This document shows positions 15,216 to 22,196 of a stretch of DNA of 39,619 nucleotides, piece after piece; the stretch's first letter is position 1, and each line of letters begins with the position of its first letter. Both the position numbers and the translations under genes were made by a program. The DNA lies in the IMG/VR virus record IMGVR_UViG_3300037076_000112, positions 1-39,619 of that record. The stretch is one strand, 5' to 3'. Source of the DNA: a virus. Under the pieces are notes generated by a model. The model made no database searches and was not told the origin of the DNA. It saw only the letters and a program-made list of their open reading frames with translations.

Positions 15216-16427
15216 TTAGCGCGTGGCCGTAGCGCCCGCGTGGACAGCCTTGATGAGGAGGCGGGACTGCTCCTCAGGGGGAAGGGACATGAAGGCCGCG
15301 GCCTGCTTCTGCAGGTCGGCTTCGGAAAGGGGAGGGGTGGTGGTGGTGTCGTCGGACTTCCCGACGACGTGGTTGGCGTTCTGCACGCCCTTGGGCGCCT
15401 CGGGCTGGGCCTCCAGCTCGGTGACGCGCTTCTTGAGGGTCTCGATCTCGGTGTTGGCCTTGACCAGGTCGTCCTGGGCCTTGGTCAGCGCTTCGGTATC
15501 AGGCTCGGCGCCGGCGACCTTGGCCATCTTCTTGTTGTCCTCGCCACCGTCGGCGTCCTCTTCGTCGTCCTGCTTGTAGCCGAGGGCGTCCATCTTGGTG
15601 CAGCAGTCGCCCAGCGTCTTGTGCAGGTCAGCCAGGGCCTCCTTGGTGGCCTTGCTGAACTTCTGCCCCTTCTTGGCCAGGTCCTCGGGCTTGGCGCCCT
15701 TGGAGAGCTTGGAAGCCATGGCGATGACCTCGACAGAGGGCGGGGCGGGCAGGGTCGCCAGCAGCTCGGCGATCTCCTCGGCGGCCATGGCCTGGAAGAT
15801 GCTGGCGCCCTCGGCCAGCCAGTCGCGCAGGGCCGCGGGGACGGGGCTGTTGTCGCCCTCGTATTCGGCCTCCCAGGCGCTGTCCGTGGCGATCCACCCC
15901 AGCTGGGAGAGCAGGCCCGCGAAGTCCTGAACCTGCCACATGCCCTTGCGGAGCTCGCCCAGGGTGCAGTCGTCGTCGGCGCCCTCGACCTTGCCCAGCT
16001 TGAAGACTGCGTCGGGGTTGGCGGGGCGGTCCACCACGGAGATCTCGGTGAGCTTGATCCCGGTGATGATCGTCTTGTTGAGCGGGTCGCGGCTGGTGAC
16101 CTTGCCGCCGACGGAGAAGCCCTTCAGGACCTCCTCGTCGATCTTCATGCAGGTGACGGGGTCGACGATCTTGGCCTCGAGGTGGGTGATGCCCTCGGCG
16201 TCCACCTCGCACTTGATGGCGCTGCCAGCCGCGATGGGCTGGTGCATCTCACGGATGGCGCCGAACTTCATGTAATCCGGCATCGCCGCCTTCATGGCGT
16301 CCGAGGTGATGGTCTCGCCGTCGGAGTCCACGGCCTCGCTGGAGGCCACGCCGGAAACCAGGATGGTCCCGTCTTCCTGCTTTTCGACCTTTTCAAAGGC
16401 CACGAAAAAAGACGCTTTGCGCTTCAT
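15216..16427 (-). CDS. Prohead protease with C-terminal scaffold
   Basis: A 403-residue protein. The N-terminus (residues 20-135) is XkdF/prohead-protease-like: SGVASSEAVDSDGETI, then IREMHQP (His62) and GFSVGGKV (Ser105), plausible catalytic residues of a serine protease, and ISVVDRPANPDA. The rest is acidic and helical, with a long coiled coil around residues 300-345 (LVKANTEIETLKKRVTELEA) typical of scaffolds. A fused protease-scaffold explains why no separate scaffold gene exists. It lies one base after the portal stop and 47 before the capsid ATG. Confidence 0.83.
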   Translation of the reverse strand: MKRKASFFVAFEKVEKQEDGTILVSGVASSEAVDSDGETITSDAMKAAMPDYMKFGAIREMHQPIAAGSAIKCEVDAEGITHLEAKIVDPVTCMKIDEEVLKGFSVGGKVTSRDPLNKTIITGIKLTEISVVDRPANPDAVFKLGKVEGADDDCTLGELRKGMWQVQDFAGLLSQLGWIATDSAWEAEYEGDNSPVPAALRDWLAEGASIFQAMAAEEIAELLATLPAPPSVEVIAMASKLSKGAKPEDLAKKGQKFSKATKEALADLHKTLGDCCTKMDALGYKQDDEEDADGGEDNKKMAKVAGAEPDTEALTKAQDDLVKANTEIETLKKRVTELEAQPEAPKGVQNANHVVGKSDDTTTTPPLSEADLQKQAAAFMSLPPEEQSRLLIKAVHAGATATR

Positions 16428-16428
16428 A

Positions 16429-18615
16429 TCAATCCTCCTGTGGTGTTTCGTCGGTTAGGGCCGGCAGCAGGTCGCACAAGCAGCCGGGATGGGCGGGGAC
16501 CGTGGTCGCGCCGCTGGGGAAGGGTTCGGTGGCCTCGCCCGTCTCGGGGTCCATGGGCACCGTCGTGCTGTCGTTGAGCTCGCAGTCCGGGCAGGTGCGC
16601 TCGTCCTCGCCCTCGTTGGCCGTGACCCACTCCAGGCCGCTCACCACACCCGAAGCCGCATAGCCGATCTGATTTCCGCGCACGTCAGCGAAGGCCCGCT
16701 CCGTGGTGGCCACCAGCTCAGCCCGGCGCTCGCTGAAGGCGTAGTCGGCCTCGAGGACCTTAGCGATGTCCTGGACGCTCATGCCCAGCTCGATCGACGC
16801 GGCCAGGTCGCTGCGGAGCCGGTCCCGGGTCGTGGTCGTGAGCTGCGTGACCAGGTCGGCAGCGTGCTTCTCGGCCCACTCGACGGCCTTCTCGTTGACC
16901 TGGTCGAGCAGCTCCGCGGTGGTCTTCGAGCCGACCTGGATGAGGCCCTGGGCCGCGCCGTCCTGAGCGATGGCGGCCAGGATGGGCTCCAGGTCGTCGC
17001 CCAGCTTGGTCCAGTCGAAGTTGACGGCCTCGAGGATCTTGAGGGCGTCCTCCTTGCTCATCTTGGCCAGCTTCTCGGCGCTGTCGGGCATCACATCGTG
17101 CAGCAGCTGCGCGATGGGCTCGACCTGGGCCTGGAGGAACTTGAGAGTGGCCTTCTGGAGCTTGGCTTGGAGCTTCAGCAAGGCCTTCCGGTCGCGCTTG
17201 ATGGGCTCGACCTTCTTGGCCTTGGCCAGCTTCTGTGCAGGTTCCCCCGGCACGGTGGACGGTTCAGCAGATGGCGCAGCAGCCGGGGTCGACCCGGAAG
17301 GCTGGCCGGGGGTCGCGGGGACAGTCCCAGGGGCCGGGGGAAGGACGGGGGGCACCGCGGGCGGCTCGGGCTCAGGCAGCGGCTCCAGGCCACGGTCCTC
17401 CCGGCACTCGTCCACGGTGCGCACGCCGGAGGCGACGTCGATCTGGTCCCGCTGGCTCTGCACCAGGGGCTCCATGCTCTTCTCGTCGCTCCAGACGAAC
17501 TCCAGGTCCGAGGCCTCGAAGCACTCCCGCAGGATCCGGTCCATGAAGGCCTTGATCCAGTTCATGACCGGGGCCAGGCCCTCGCTGAGGGCGGCCTTCT
17601 GCACGGTCTGGGCGGTGGCGCGGTTGTTGTCCTTGACCAGAGCCGAAGGGCTGATGCTGAAGGCGAAGCACACGAGCCGGGCCAGCCACTCGTCATATTC
17701 ATCCTTGAGGGCATGCTCCTTCGTGTCGAAGGGCTTCACCTCACCAGGGACGAACCGGGCCCGCTGCCGCTGGGCGCTGTTGCCAGCCATGAGGCTGTCC
17801 CACCACTCCTGGAACTTCTTGATCTGGTCGGTCGTCCACTCCTTGGGCACGCCAAAGACCAGATTCGGGGTGTTGCCGTCGGTGTAGTAGCTGAGCTGGT
17901 GCAGCTGGCGCCGGAGCGCGATGTTGACCGTGTTCACGATCTGCTCGACCGGACCGTAGCCGAAGGCCTGGTGCGTCCGGGGGTTCCGGGGCATCCAGAT
18001 CAGCTCCTGGCGGGTGTACTCGCTGGCGATGACGCCCTTGATCACCTGCTGGTAGGCCACACCCTCCAGGGGCGTGCGACCGGTCGGGTCCAGGACGCGC
18101 TTGATGGTGCCGCCGTCCATGGTCTCCAGCGCGAAGAGCGCCTTGCCCTTGGTGCGGCGCACGTAGACCGTGGGCGCGTCTAGGACGAAGAGGTCCTCGC
18201 AGAGCATCCGGATCCACGTGCCGAAGGGGTGCTCCAGGTCGGGGTAGGCCAGGAAGTCGGTGATCTTAGCGATGCGCGGGTCAGGCGCAGCGCCCTTCTT
18301 GGTGATCTTCATGCCCCGCTTCTTGATGTCCCAGGTGAGCTTCTCGACCTGGTCCTTGCGGGTCTCAATGACCAGGCGCAGCAGGTCGTAGCCGTCGGCG
18401 ATGCTCCGGAGCATGCCGAAGGTGACGCCCTCGTAGGGCTTCGGGGTGACCTGGAGGTTGTAGCCGGTGGCGAAGTCGAAGGCCCGGCCCGCGGCCTGGT
18501 TCTGGGCCACGGGAACGATGGGGGTGCCCGGGCCAAACCACTGCTGACTCGACGCGATCTGCGACGTGTAGTCGAAGAGCCCGAGGCCGGCGGCAGTTTC
18601 CAGGACGTCGCCCAT
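16429..18615 (-). CDS. Portal protein fused to a MuF-type head morphogenesis domain
   Basis: A 728-residue protein. Residues 1-410 are a portal of the HK97/phi29-type superfamily: helical wing and stem with FGYGPVEQIVNTVNIALRRQ at about 218 and SISPSALVKDNN at 320-331. Residues 411-465 are a Pro/Ala-rich linker. Residues 470-600 are helical, and 630-720 carry the MuF core: LVATTERAFADVRGN, then CPDC at 675-678 and HPGCLCDL at 709-716, likely metal-binding. Portal and MuF are usually separate neighbouring genes, so this is a fusion. The MuF part is expected inside the capsid. It is coupled to the upstream TM gene by a TGATG overlap. Confidence 0.87.
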   Translation of the reverse strand: MGDVLETAAGLGLFDYTSQIASSQQWFGPGTPIVPVAQNQAAGRAFDFATGYNLQVTPKPYEGVTFGMLRSIADGYDLLRLVIETRKDQVEKLTWDIKKRGMKITKKGAAPDPRIAKITDFLAYPDLEHPFGTWIRMLCEDLFVLDAPTVYVRRTKGKALFALETMDGGTIKRVLDPTGRTPLEGVAYQQVIKGVIASEYTRQELIWMPRNPRTHQAFGYGPVEQIVNTVNIALRRQLHQLSYYTDGNTPNLVFGVPKEWTTDQIKKFQEWWDSLMAGNSAQRQRARFVPGEVKPFDTKEHALKDEYDEWLARLVCFAFSISPSALVKDNNRATAQTVQKAALSEGLAPVMNWIKAFMDRILRECFEASDLEFVWSDEKSMEPLVQSQRDQIDVASGVRTVDECREDRGLEPLPEPEPPAVPPVLPPAPGTVPATPGQPSGSTPAAAPSAEPSTVPGEPAQKLAKAKKVEPIKRDRKALLKLQAKLQKATLKFLQAQVEPIAQLLHDVMPDSAEKLAKMSKEDALKILEAVNFDWTKLGDDLEPILAAIAQDGAAQGLIQVGSKTTAELLDQVNEKAVEWAEKHAADLVTQLTTTTRDRLRSDLAASIELGMSVQDIAKVLEADYAFSERRAELVATTERAFADVRGNQIGYAASGVVSGLEWVTANEGEDERTCPDCELNDSTTVPMDPETGEATEPFPSGATTVPAHPGCLCDLLPALTDETPQED

Positions 18616-18890
18616 CAGCGGTCCCCTGCTTCATAGGGGCATTCAGGCGAAGAGCAGACGTCGATCTTCCGGCGACCGAAGGCGTGAGCCCCGCCGTTGG
18701 TGTTCTCGCGCCACTCTTCGAGGCGGATGATCCGCCCGTTGTGCTCGTTCAGGCGCCCATCCATGCCGTCGAGCTTCGTGTCGATGTTGTCCAGCCGGCC
18801 CAGGAGCATGCCCTTGATGAGCGCAGCCATGCTGGCAATCAGCAGGCCGCACGTGGCGATGACGATGGCGGCGACAGTTGGAAGGTTCAT
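18615..18890 (-). CDS. Membrane-anchored coiled-coil protein in the lysis block
   Basis: A 91-residue protein. After MNLPT comes one membrane helix (VAAIVIATCGLLIASMAALI, residues 6-25), then LLGRLDNIDTKLDGMDGRLNEHNGRIIRLEEW, a classic coiled coil, and a soluble tail with CSSPECPY. Such a layout is seen in small holin-associated or XhlA-like proteins. It lies between the spanin candidate and the portal gene. Its role in lysis is inferred from that company; it could also be an unrelated membrane protein. Confidence 0.72.
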   Translation of the reverse strand: MNLPTVAAIVIATCGLLIASMAALIKGMLLGRLDNIDTKLDGMDGRLNEHNGRIIRLEEWRENTNGGAHAFGRRKIDVCSSPECPYEAGDR

Positions 18891-18900
18891 CGCGTAACCC

Positions 18901-19578
18901 CTAGAACCGCACGCCGACGCGGCCAATGGCCTCGAGCGTGGTTTGGCCACCAGAGACCTGGTGGCGAACGATGTCCATGCCGGCGCGCACGATGCCCCGG
19001 TCGTATTCCAGGCCGGCTCCTGCCGTCTGGTTGGTGCCGTAGATGGCGCTGGCGGCCCAGCGCAGCTCAGGGGGCCGGGCGGCGATGCTGGCGCGCAGCT
19101 GCACCACCTCGGCCCTCAGGTCTTTCACCTGTGCCTGGCGTTCGAGATCGGCCTGGGCCAGGGCCGCGCTCTGGGTCTTCAGGTCGGCCACTTCCAGGGT
19201 CAGAGCCGCAATGAGCTGGTCCTTGGCGGCATCCAGGGGAGCCAGGACCACGGGGGCCGGATCAGGGTGAGCAGGGGCATTGATCGTGGCGTCCTGGGAA
19301 TGTCCAGCAGGTCGAGACACGTGAATCGCCAGCCGAGCCAGGGCGGCACGGGCCGCGGCGACCGCTGCGTCGTCAGCCTGGAGCTGGGTTTGGATCGCCG
19401 CCGCTTCCTGCTCATGGATTTCCGCCTTTGCGCCGTGGGTGGCCTGGGAGGTGTCGAGGGCGTCGGCCTTCTTGAGGTGCAGGGCCGCCTGGTGGTCCCG
19501 GTACGCGCGCCAGCCGCCGTAGCCAGCCAGGACCAGCACGACGGCGACGACAGCGGCGAAGAGGGCGCGGGGCGTCAC
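18901..19578 (-). CDS. Membrane-anchored coiled-coil protein, spanin candidate
   Basis: A 225-residue protein with an N-terminal membrane helix (LFAAVVAVVLVLAGYGGW, residues 6-23) and a periplasmic coiled-coil region in two parts (residues 40-90 and 115-165), separated by a Pro-rich stretch near 100. The C-terminal 55 residues are unlike Rz: ASAIYGTNQTAGAGLEYDRG and later VSGGQTTLEAIGRVGVRF alternate as in an outer-membrane beta-hairpin and end in aromatic Phe. Position after the holin candidate fits an inner-membrane spanin. The odd beta end could contact the outer membrane directly. I see no separate small lipoprotein partner overlapping it. Confidence 0.65.
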   Translation of the reverse strand: MTPRALFAAVVAVVLVLAGYGGWRAYRDHQAALHLKKADALDTSQATHGAKAEIHEQEAAAIQTQLQADDAAVAAARAALARLAIHVSRPAGHSQDATINAPAHPDPAPVVLAPLDAAKDQLIAALTLEVADLKTQSAALAQADLERQAQVKDLRAEVVQLRASIAARPPELRWAASAIYGTNQTAGAGLEYDRGIVRAGMDIVRHQVSGGQTTLEAIGRVGVRF

Positions 19579-19580
19579 GG

Positions 19581-19835
19581 CTACTTGCCTTCGGGCCGCT
19601 TGTCCAGGCCGACGCCCGCGAGGATCTCGGCCACGTCATCGACGTGGAGGCAGTCCACCATGCAGGCGAAGTCGTTGGGCGGCTGGATCGGGGCAATATT
19701 CCCATTGCAGTAGTCGTTCCCAGCCACCGCGCTGTGGAGCACCCCGAAGGCGACCACCTTGCCGGTGGTCATGTCGAGCTTCACGATCTTGTCGCCGTTC
19801 TGGGCTTCTCTTCCGTTCCGGTAGTGCATGGTCAC
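19581..19835 (-). CDS. Conserved-type small phage protein of unknown function
   Basis: An 84-residue protein. MHYRNGREAQNGDKIVKLD followed by GNDYCNGNIAP is of a kind that recurs in small hypothetical genes next to phage lysis genes. The start may be the GTG at 19835, which overlaps the holin stop as GTGA, or the ATG at 19829 two codons on. It ends two bases before the spanin candidate. The fold looks like a small beta barrel with two cysteines (DFACMVDCLHVDD); no function is known to me. Confidence 0.7.
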   Translation of the reverse strand: MTMHYRNGREAQNGDKIVKLDMTTGKVVAFGVLHSAVAGNDYCNGNIAPIQPPNDFACMVDCLHVDDVAEILAGVGLDKRPEGK

Positions 19836-20089
19836 GCTCCTTGGGATGGGGGACAGGCCCCGGGTTCGGTGCTCGACTTCAGGCCCAGGGCGGCGCCATG
19901 GGTCACGGCGAGGCCAGACAGGGCCAGGGCCAGGTCCTTCACGGGGACACGGACGCCCTGGTGCTCGTGGTAGGCCGCCAGGGCCAGCACGGCCGCGGTG
20001 CAGCCCGCCCAGCTCACGCGGCCCATGTCCAGTGTCACGCCGTCCTTGCCGGTGAAGAGCATCTTCAGGTGGACGCGGACCCAGTTCAT
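19832..20089 (-). CDS. Putative holin
   Basis: An 85-residue protein. A short charged N-terminus (MNWVRVHLKMLFTGKDG) is followed by two likely membrane helices, around residues 24-41 (VSWAGCTAAVLALAAYHE) and 51-69 (KDLALALSGLAVTHGAALG), with a polar tail. Size, two helices and the place immediately after the muramidase gene (4-base overlap) fit a class II or related holin. No family match can be named from sequence alone. It would make the membrane lesion that releases or triggers the muramidase. Confidence 0.65.
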   Translation of the reverse strand: MNWVRVHLKMLFTGKDGVTLDMGRVSWAGCTAAVLALAAYHEHQGVRVPVKDLALALSGLAVTHGAALGLKSSTEPGACPPSQGA

Positions 20090-20676
20090 GCCGGCACCAT
20101 CGCGGCCCGGTTCAGCCAGCCAGCCAGGAAGCGGCCCTGGGACCGATCCCGCTGGACGATGGCGCGGTAGTGGCCGACGGCTGCCTCGACCAGCAGGGCC
20201 AGCAGGTGATTCGGCTCGACGGCGTTAACCGAGCCCTCGGTCGTCGGGCCCCAGATGCCGTCCTCGGCCAGGCCCGCGCCCAGGGCGTTGAGCTGGGCCT
20301 GGACCATCCGCACGGCGGTGCGCAGCGAGGTGTTCACGGCCAGGTCCAGCAGCTTCATGGCCACGCGGTCCTCGTCCAGGCCGTCGAACCGCCAGAACTC
20401 GGCACGGTAGATCGAGGCCAGCTTTTCAGCGCTGATCGCCTGCAAGTCATCTACCGTGCTGATCCCGTGCGGGGTGGCGGTGCGCAGCGTCATGCCGAAG
20501 GCCGTGGCGCCGCCGTGGTCGAGAGGGTCGTCGCTGAACCAGGCCTTCAGCCCGTGCAGCTTCACGTAGTCCATGGCCGCGCCCAGGTCTTCCACCAGGG
20601 CGCCGTTATCCGTCGTCGGCCAGCCCCTCACCTCATGGGATAAAACAAACGGAAGGCACGCATAGAGGTTAGCCAT
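20086..20676 (-). CDS. GH108-type muramidase (endolysin)
   Basis: A 196-residue protein. The N-terminus contains PFVLSHEVRGW (Glu15 is the likely catalytic acid) and DHGGATAFGMTL at 53-63, the D-x-GG-x-T block of GH108. In usual members these are about ten residues apart; here about thirty intervene, an insertion of some 25 residues. The C-terminal half (about 105-185), with RTAVRMVQAQLNALG, DGIWGPTT and LAGWLNRA, is the PG_binding_3 domain that partners GH108. The ATG at 20676 overlaps the HNH stop by eight bases, so the endolysin start codon lies inside the HNH gene. No signal peptide is seen, hence holin-dependent. Confidence 0.88.
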   Translation of the reverse strand: MANLYACLPFVLSHEVRGWPTTDNGALVEDLGAAMDYVKLHGLKAWFSDDPLDHGGATAFGMTLRTATPHGISTVDDLQAISAEKLASIYRAEFWRFDGLDEDRVAMKLLDLAVNTSLRTAVRMVQAQLNALGAGLAEDGIWGPTTEGSVNAVEPNHLLALLVEAAVGHYRAIVQRDRSQGRFLAGWLNRAAMVPA

Positions 20677-21220
20677 TGGCGTTCCTTCGGCGCGTTTCCC
20701 AGCCCTTGCGCGCCCATTCCGCCTGCTCCTCGGGAGACTTCTTTGCACGAGTCTCCGCAGAATGTTTCCCCGCCAGCATGGCCCGAGCTTGGCGCCGCTC
20801 GGGGCTCAGGGCGGTCCAACTGGCCCGACCCACTCGTTCTCGCAGTGTGGCGGGCTTATCTAGGGCGTTCTCGTGGGGGGTTCCGATGGCCAGGTTGGTC
20901 ATCGTGTTGTTGCTGGCGTCTCCGTCGAGGTGGCGAACATGGACGTGGCGCCCACCAAAGGCCCGGTCACCCCAGACACAGTAGGCCACCGCCTTGTGGA
21001 TTGGGACGCGGGCGCCACAGAGGGACACGCAGTCATAACCAACCCCATTCCCGAAGGGCTTCAGCGCCTTCCCCTGCTTCGAGTAGACGATCCCCAACAC
21101 GGGGTCGATCCAATACCCGCAAGCAAGAGCGGCCTTCAGTGCCGTCAAGACTTTCGGAGCCAGCGATGCACCCGAACCAGATTCAGGGACCCAGGGCAGG
21201 GCGTGCTCGAACTTAGCCAT
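20669..21220 (-). CDS. HNH homing endonuclease inserted before the endolysin
   Basis: A 183-residue protein. VPIHKAVAYCVWG, HVHVRHLDGDASNNTMTNL and GTPHENALDK form the HNH_3-type nuclease centre of free-standing homing enzymes, followed by a basic C-terminus rich in AGKHSAETRAKK repeats of the NUMOD sort. Its start reads ATGGCTAA, the same eight bases as the endolysin start in which its own stop codon lies. The 55-base gap before it is AT-richer and holds TATAAA (21254-21259), a possible own promoter. It breaks the tight series of overlapping late genes. Confidence 0.85.
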   Translation of the reverse strand: MAKFEHALPWVPESGSGASLAPKVLTALKAALACGYWIDPVLGIVYSKQGKALKPFGNGVGYDCVSLCGARVPIHKAVAYCVWGDRAFGGRHVHVRHLDGDASNNTMTNLAIGTPHENALDKPATLRERVGRASWTALSPERRQARAMLAGKHSAETRAKKSPEEQAEWARKGWETRRRNANG

Positions 21221-21275
21221 GCCCTCAGCGTTAAGTCCAATCGTTACGGTGTCTTTATAGGGCGCTGGAAAACCT

Positions 21276-21563
21276 TCAGCCCCGGCTGCGCCAGAAGTAG
21301 ACGGTCGACAGGCTCACGTGGTGGCGCCGGGCGATCTCCTTCACGTCGCCGGAGCGGTCAGCCAGGACGGCCGCGCGCCGTGCCTCGCGTTGGGATTTCC
21401 TGACGATCTCCGGGTGGTAGATCAGCTTGCCGCCCGTGATGGCAGCCAGGGCCTGGATGGTTTCCTCCTGGGCGCCCAGCCTCCGGAGGATGGCGTAGAT
21501 GTCTTCCGAGGGGTCAATGCGGAGATCCGCGCACTCCTTGGCGAGGGGGTGTTCTGCGGTCAT
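21276..21563 (-). CDS. Helix-turn-helix protein, Mor-like
   Basis: A 95-residue protein. The C-terminus has GDVKEIARRHHVSLSTVYFWRSRG, a helix-turn-helix resembling the end of Mor/C activators or small recombinase-like DNA-binding domains. The N-terminal half (LAKECADLRIDPSEDIYAIL) is helical and may dimerise. It overlaps the upstream zinc-ribbon gene and precedes the HNH gene. It could activate late transcription or bind phage DNA; nothing in the sequence decides. Confidence 0.7.
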   Translation of the reverse strand: MTAEHPLAKECADLRIDPSEDIYAILRRLGAQEETIQALAAITGGKLIYHPEIVRKSQREARRAAVLADRSGDVKEIARRHHVSLSTVYFWRSRG

Positions 21564-21820
21564 GGCTTGATCCCCATGGAGCGGAGCAGGGCGGCGTCAT
21601 CGGCGGCAATCTTGAGGCCGACGGCCTGGCGGTCTGGCTCGAAGACGGCCTGAGGGATGATCTGGCGCCACCCGGTTGGCGGTGGGACGAAGGTGGGTTC
21701 CGGCACCACGGGGTGGACGCCGCATTGGCAGCGGCTCTCCCAGACGGGGACATTGCACCACATCGTGACGAAGCCGAAGTCACAGCCGCAGCCAGGGCAG
21801 TAGGGCGGGGGTTGAATCAT
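21560..21820 (-). CDS. Small zinc-ribbon protein
   Basis: An 86-residue protein with CPGCGCDF at residues 8-15 and a second pair in CQCG near residue 31, probably one zinc ribbon. The C-terminus is charged and helical. It starts at the ATG at 21820, ten bases after the previous stop, and ends in a 4-base overlap with the HTH gene. Position between terminase and lysis genes gives no clear role. Confidence 0.68.
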   Translation of the reverse strand: MIQPPPYCPGCGCDFGFVTMWCNVPVWESRCQCGVHPVVPEPTFVPPPTGWRQIIPQAVFEPDRQAVGLKIAADDAALLRSMGIKP

Positions 21821-21830
21821 CGAGTGCTCC

Positions 21831-22196
21831 TCAGATCGGTGCCCAGCTGGGCCAGAAGTCATCAGGCAGGGCCTCGAGGAGCGCAGCGTGGATCTCCTGG
21901 CGCATGCCCTCTTCGCTGTCCCCATAGGCAAGCGTTGATTCCAAGGGGACGCTGGCCTCCACGATGGCTTCCACAGGCAGCGAGTAAGCCGGTTCAGCCC
22001 GTACCGCAGCCCTGAAGTCGTAGCAGCGCCGATACATGGGCAGCCGCTCAAACCAGATGATCGTCCCCACGCCACCGAGGATCTGTAAGGTGCGGGCAGG
22101 CTGCTCAACGGCCCACCCCTGGCGAAGCAGCTCGCGCCCGATCTCGGCCATGGGCACGATGCGCTGGGTGTAGAGGTTCGCTATCTGGACGCTCAT
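21831..22196 (-). CDS. Hypothetical protein following terminase
   Basis: A 121-residue protein starting MSVQIANLYTQRIVPMAEIG. Mixed alpha/beta with a hydrophobic stretch (TLQILGGVGTIIWFERL) and an acidic C-terminus ending PSWAPI. No family is recognised. It overlaps the terminase stop by four bases, so it is translated with it. Confidence 0.68.
   Translation of the reverse strand: MSVQIANLYTQRIVPMAEIGRELLRQGWAVEQPARTLQILGGVGTIIWFERLPMYRRCYDFRAAVRAEPAYSLPVEAIVEASVPLESTLAYGDSEEGMRQEIHAALLEALPDDFWPSWAPI

Noticed and set aside
15240-16577. 445-residue plus-strand open frame rich in LGL/GLG
   Set aside because: It is the antisense of the protease/scaffold gene and has no ribosome site or domain.
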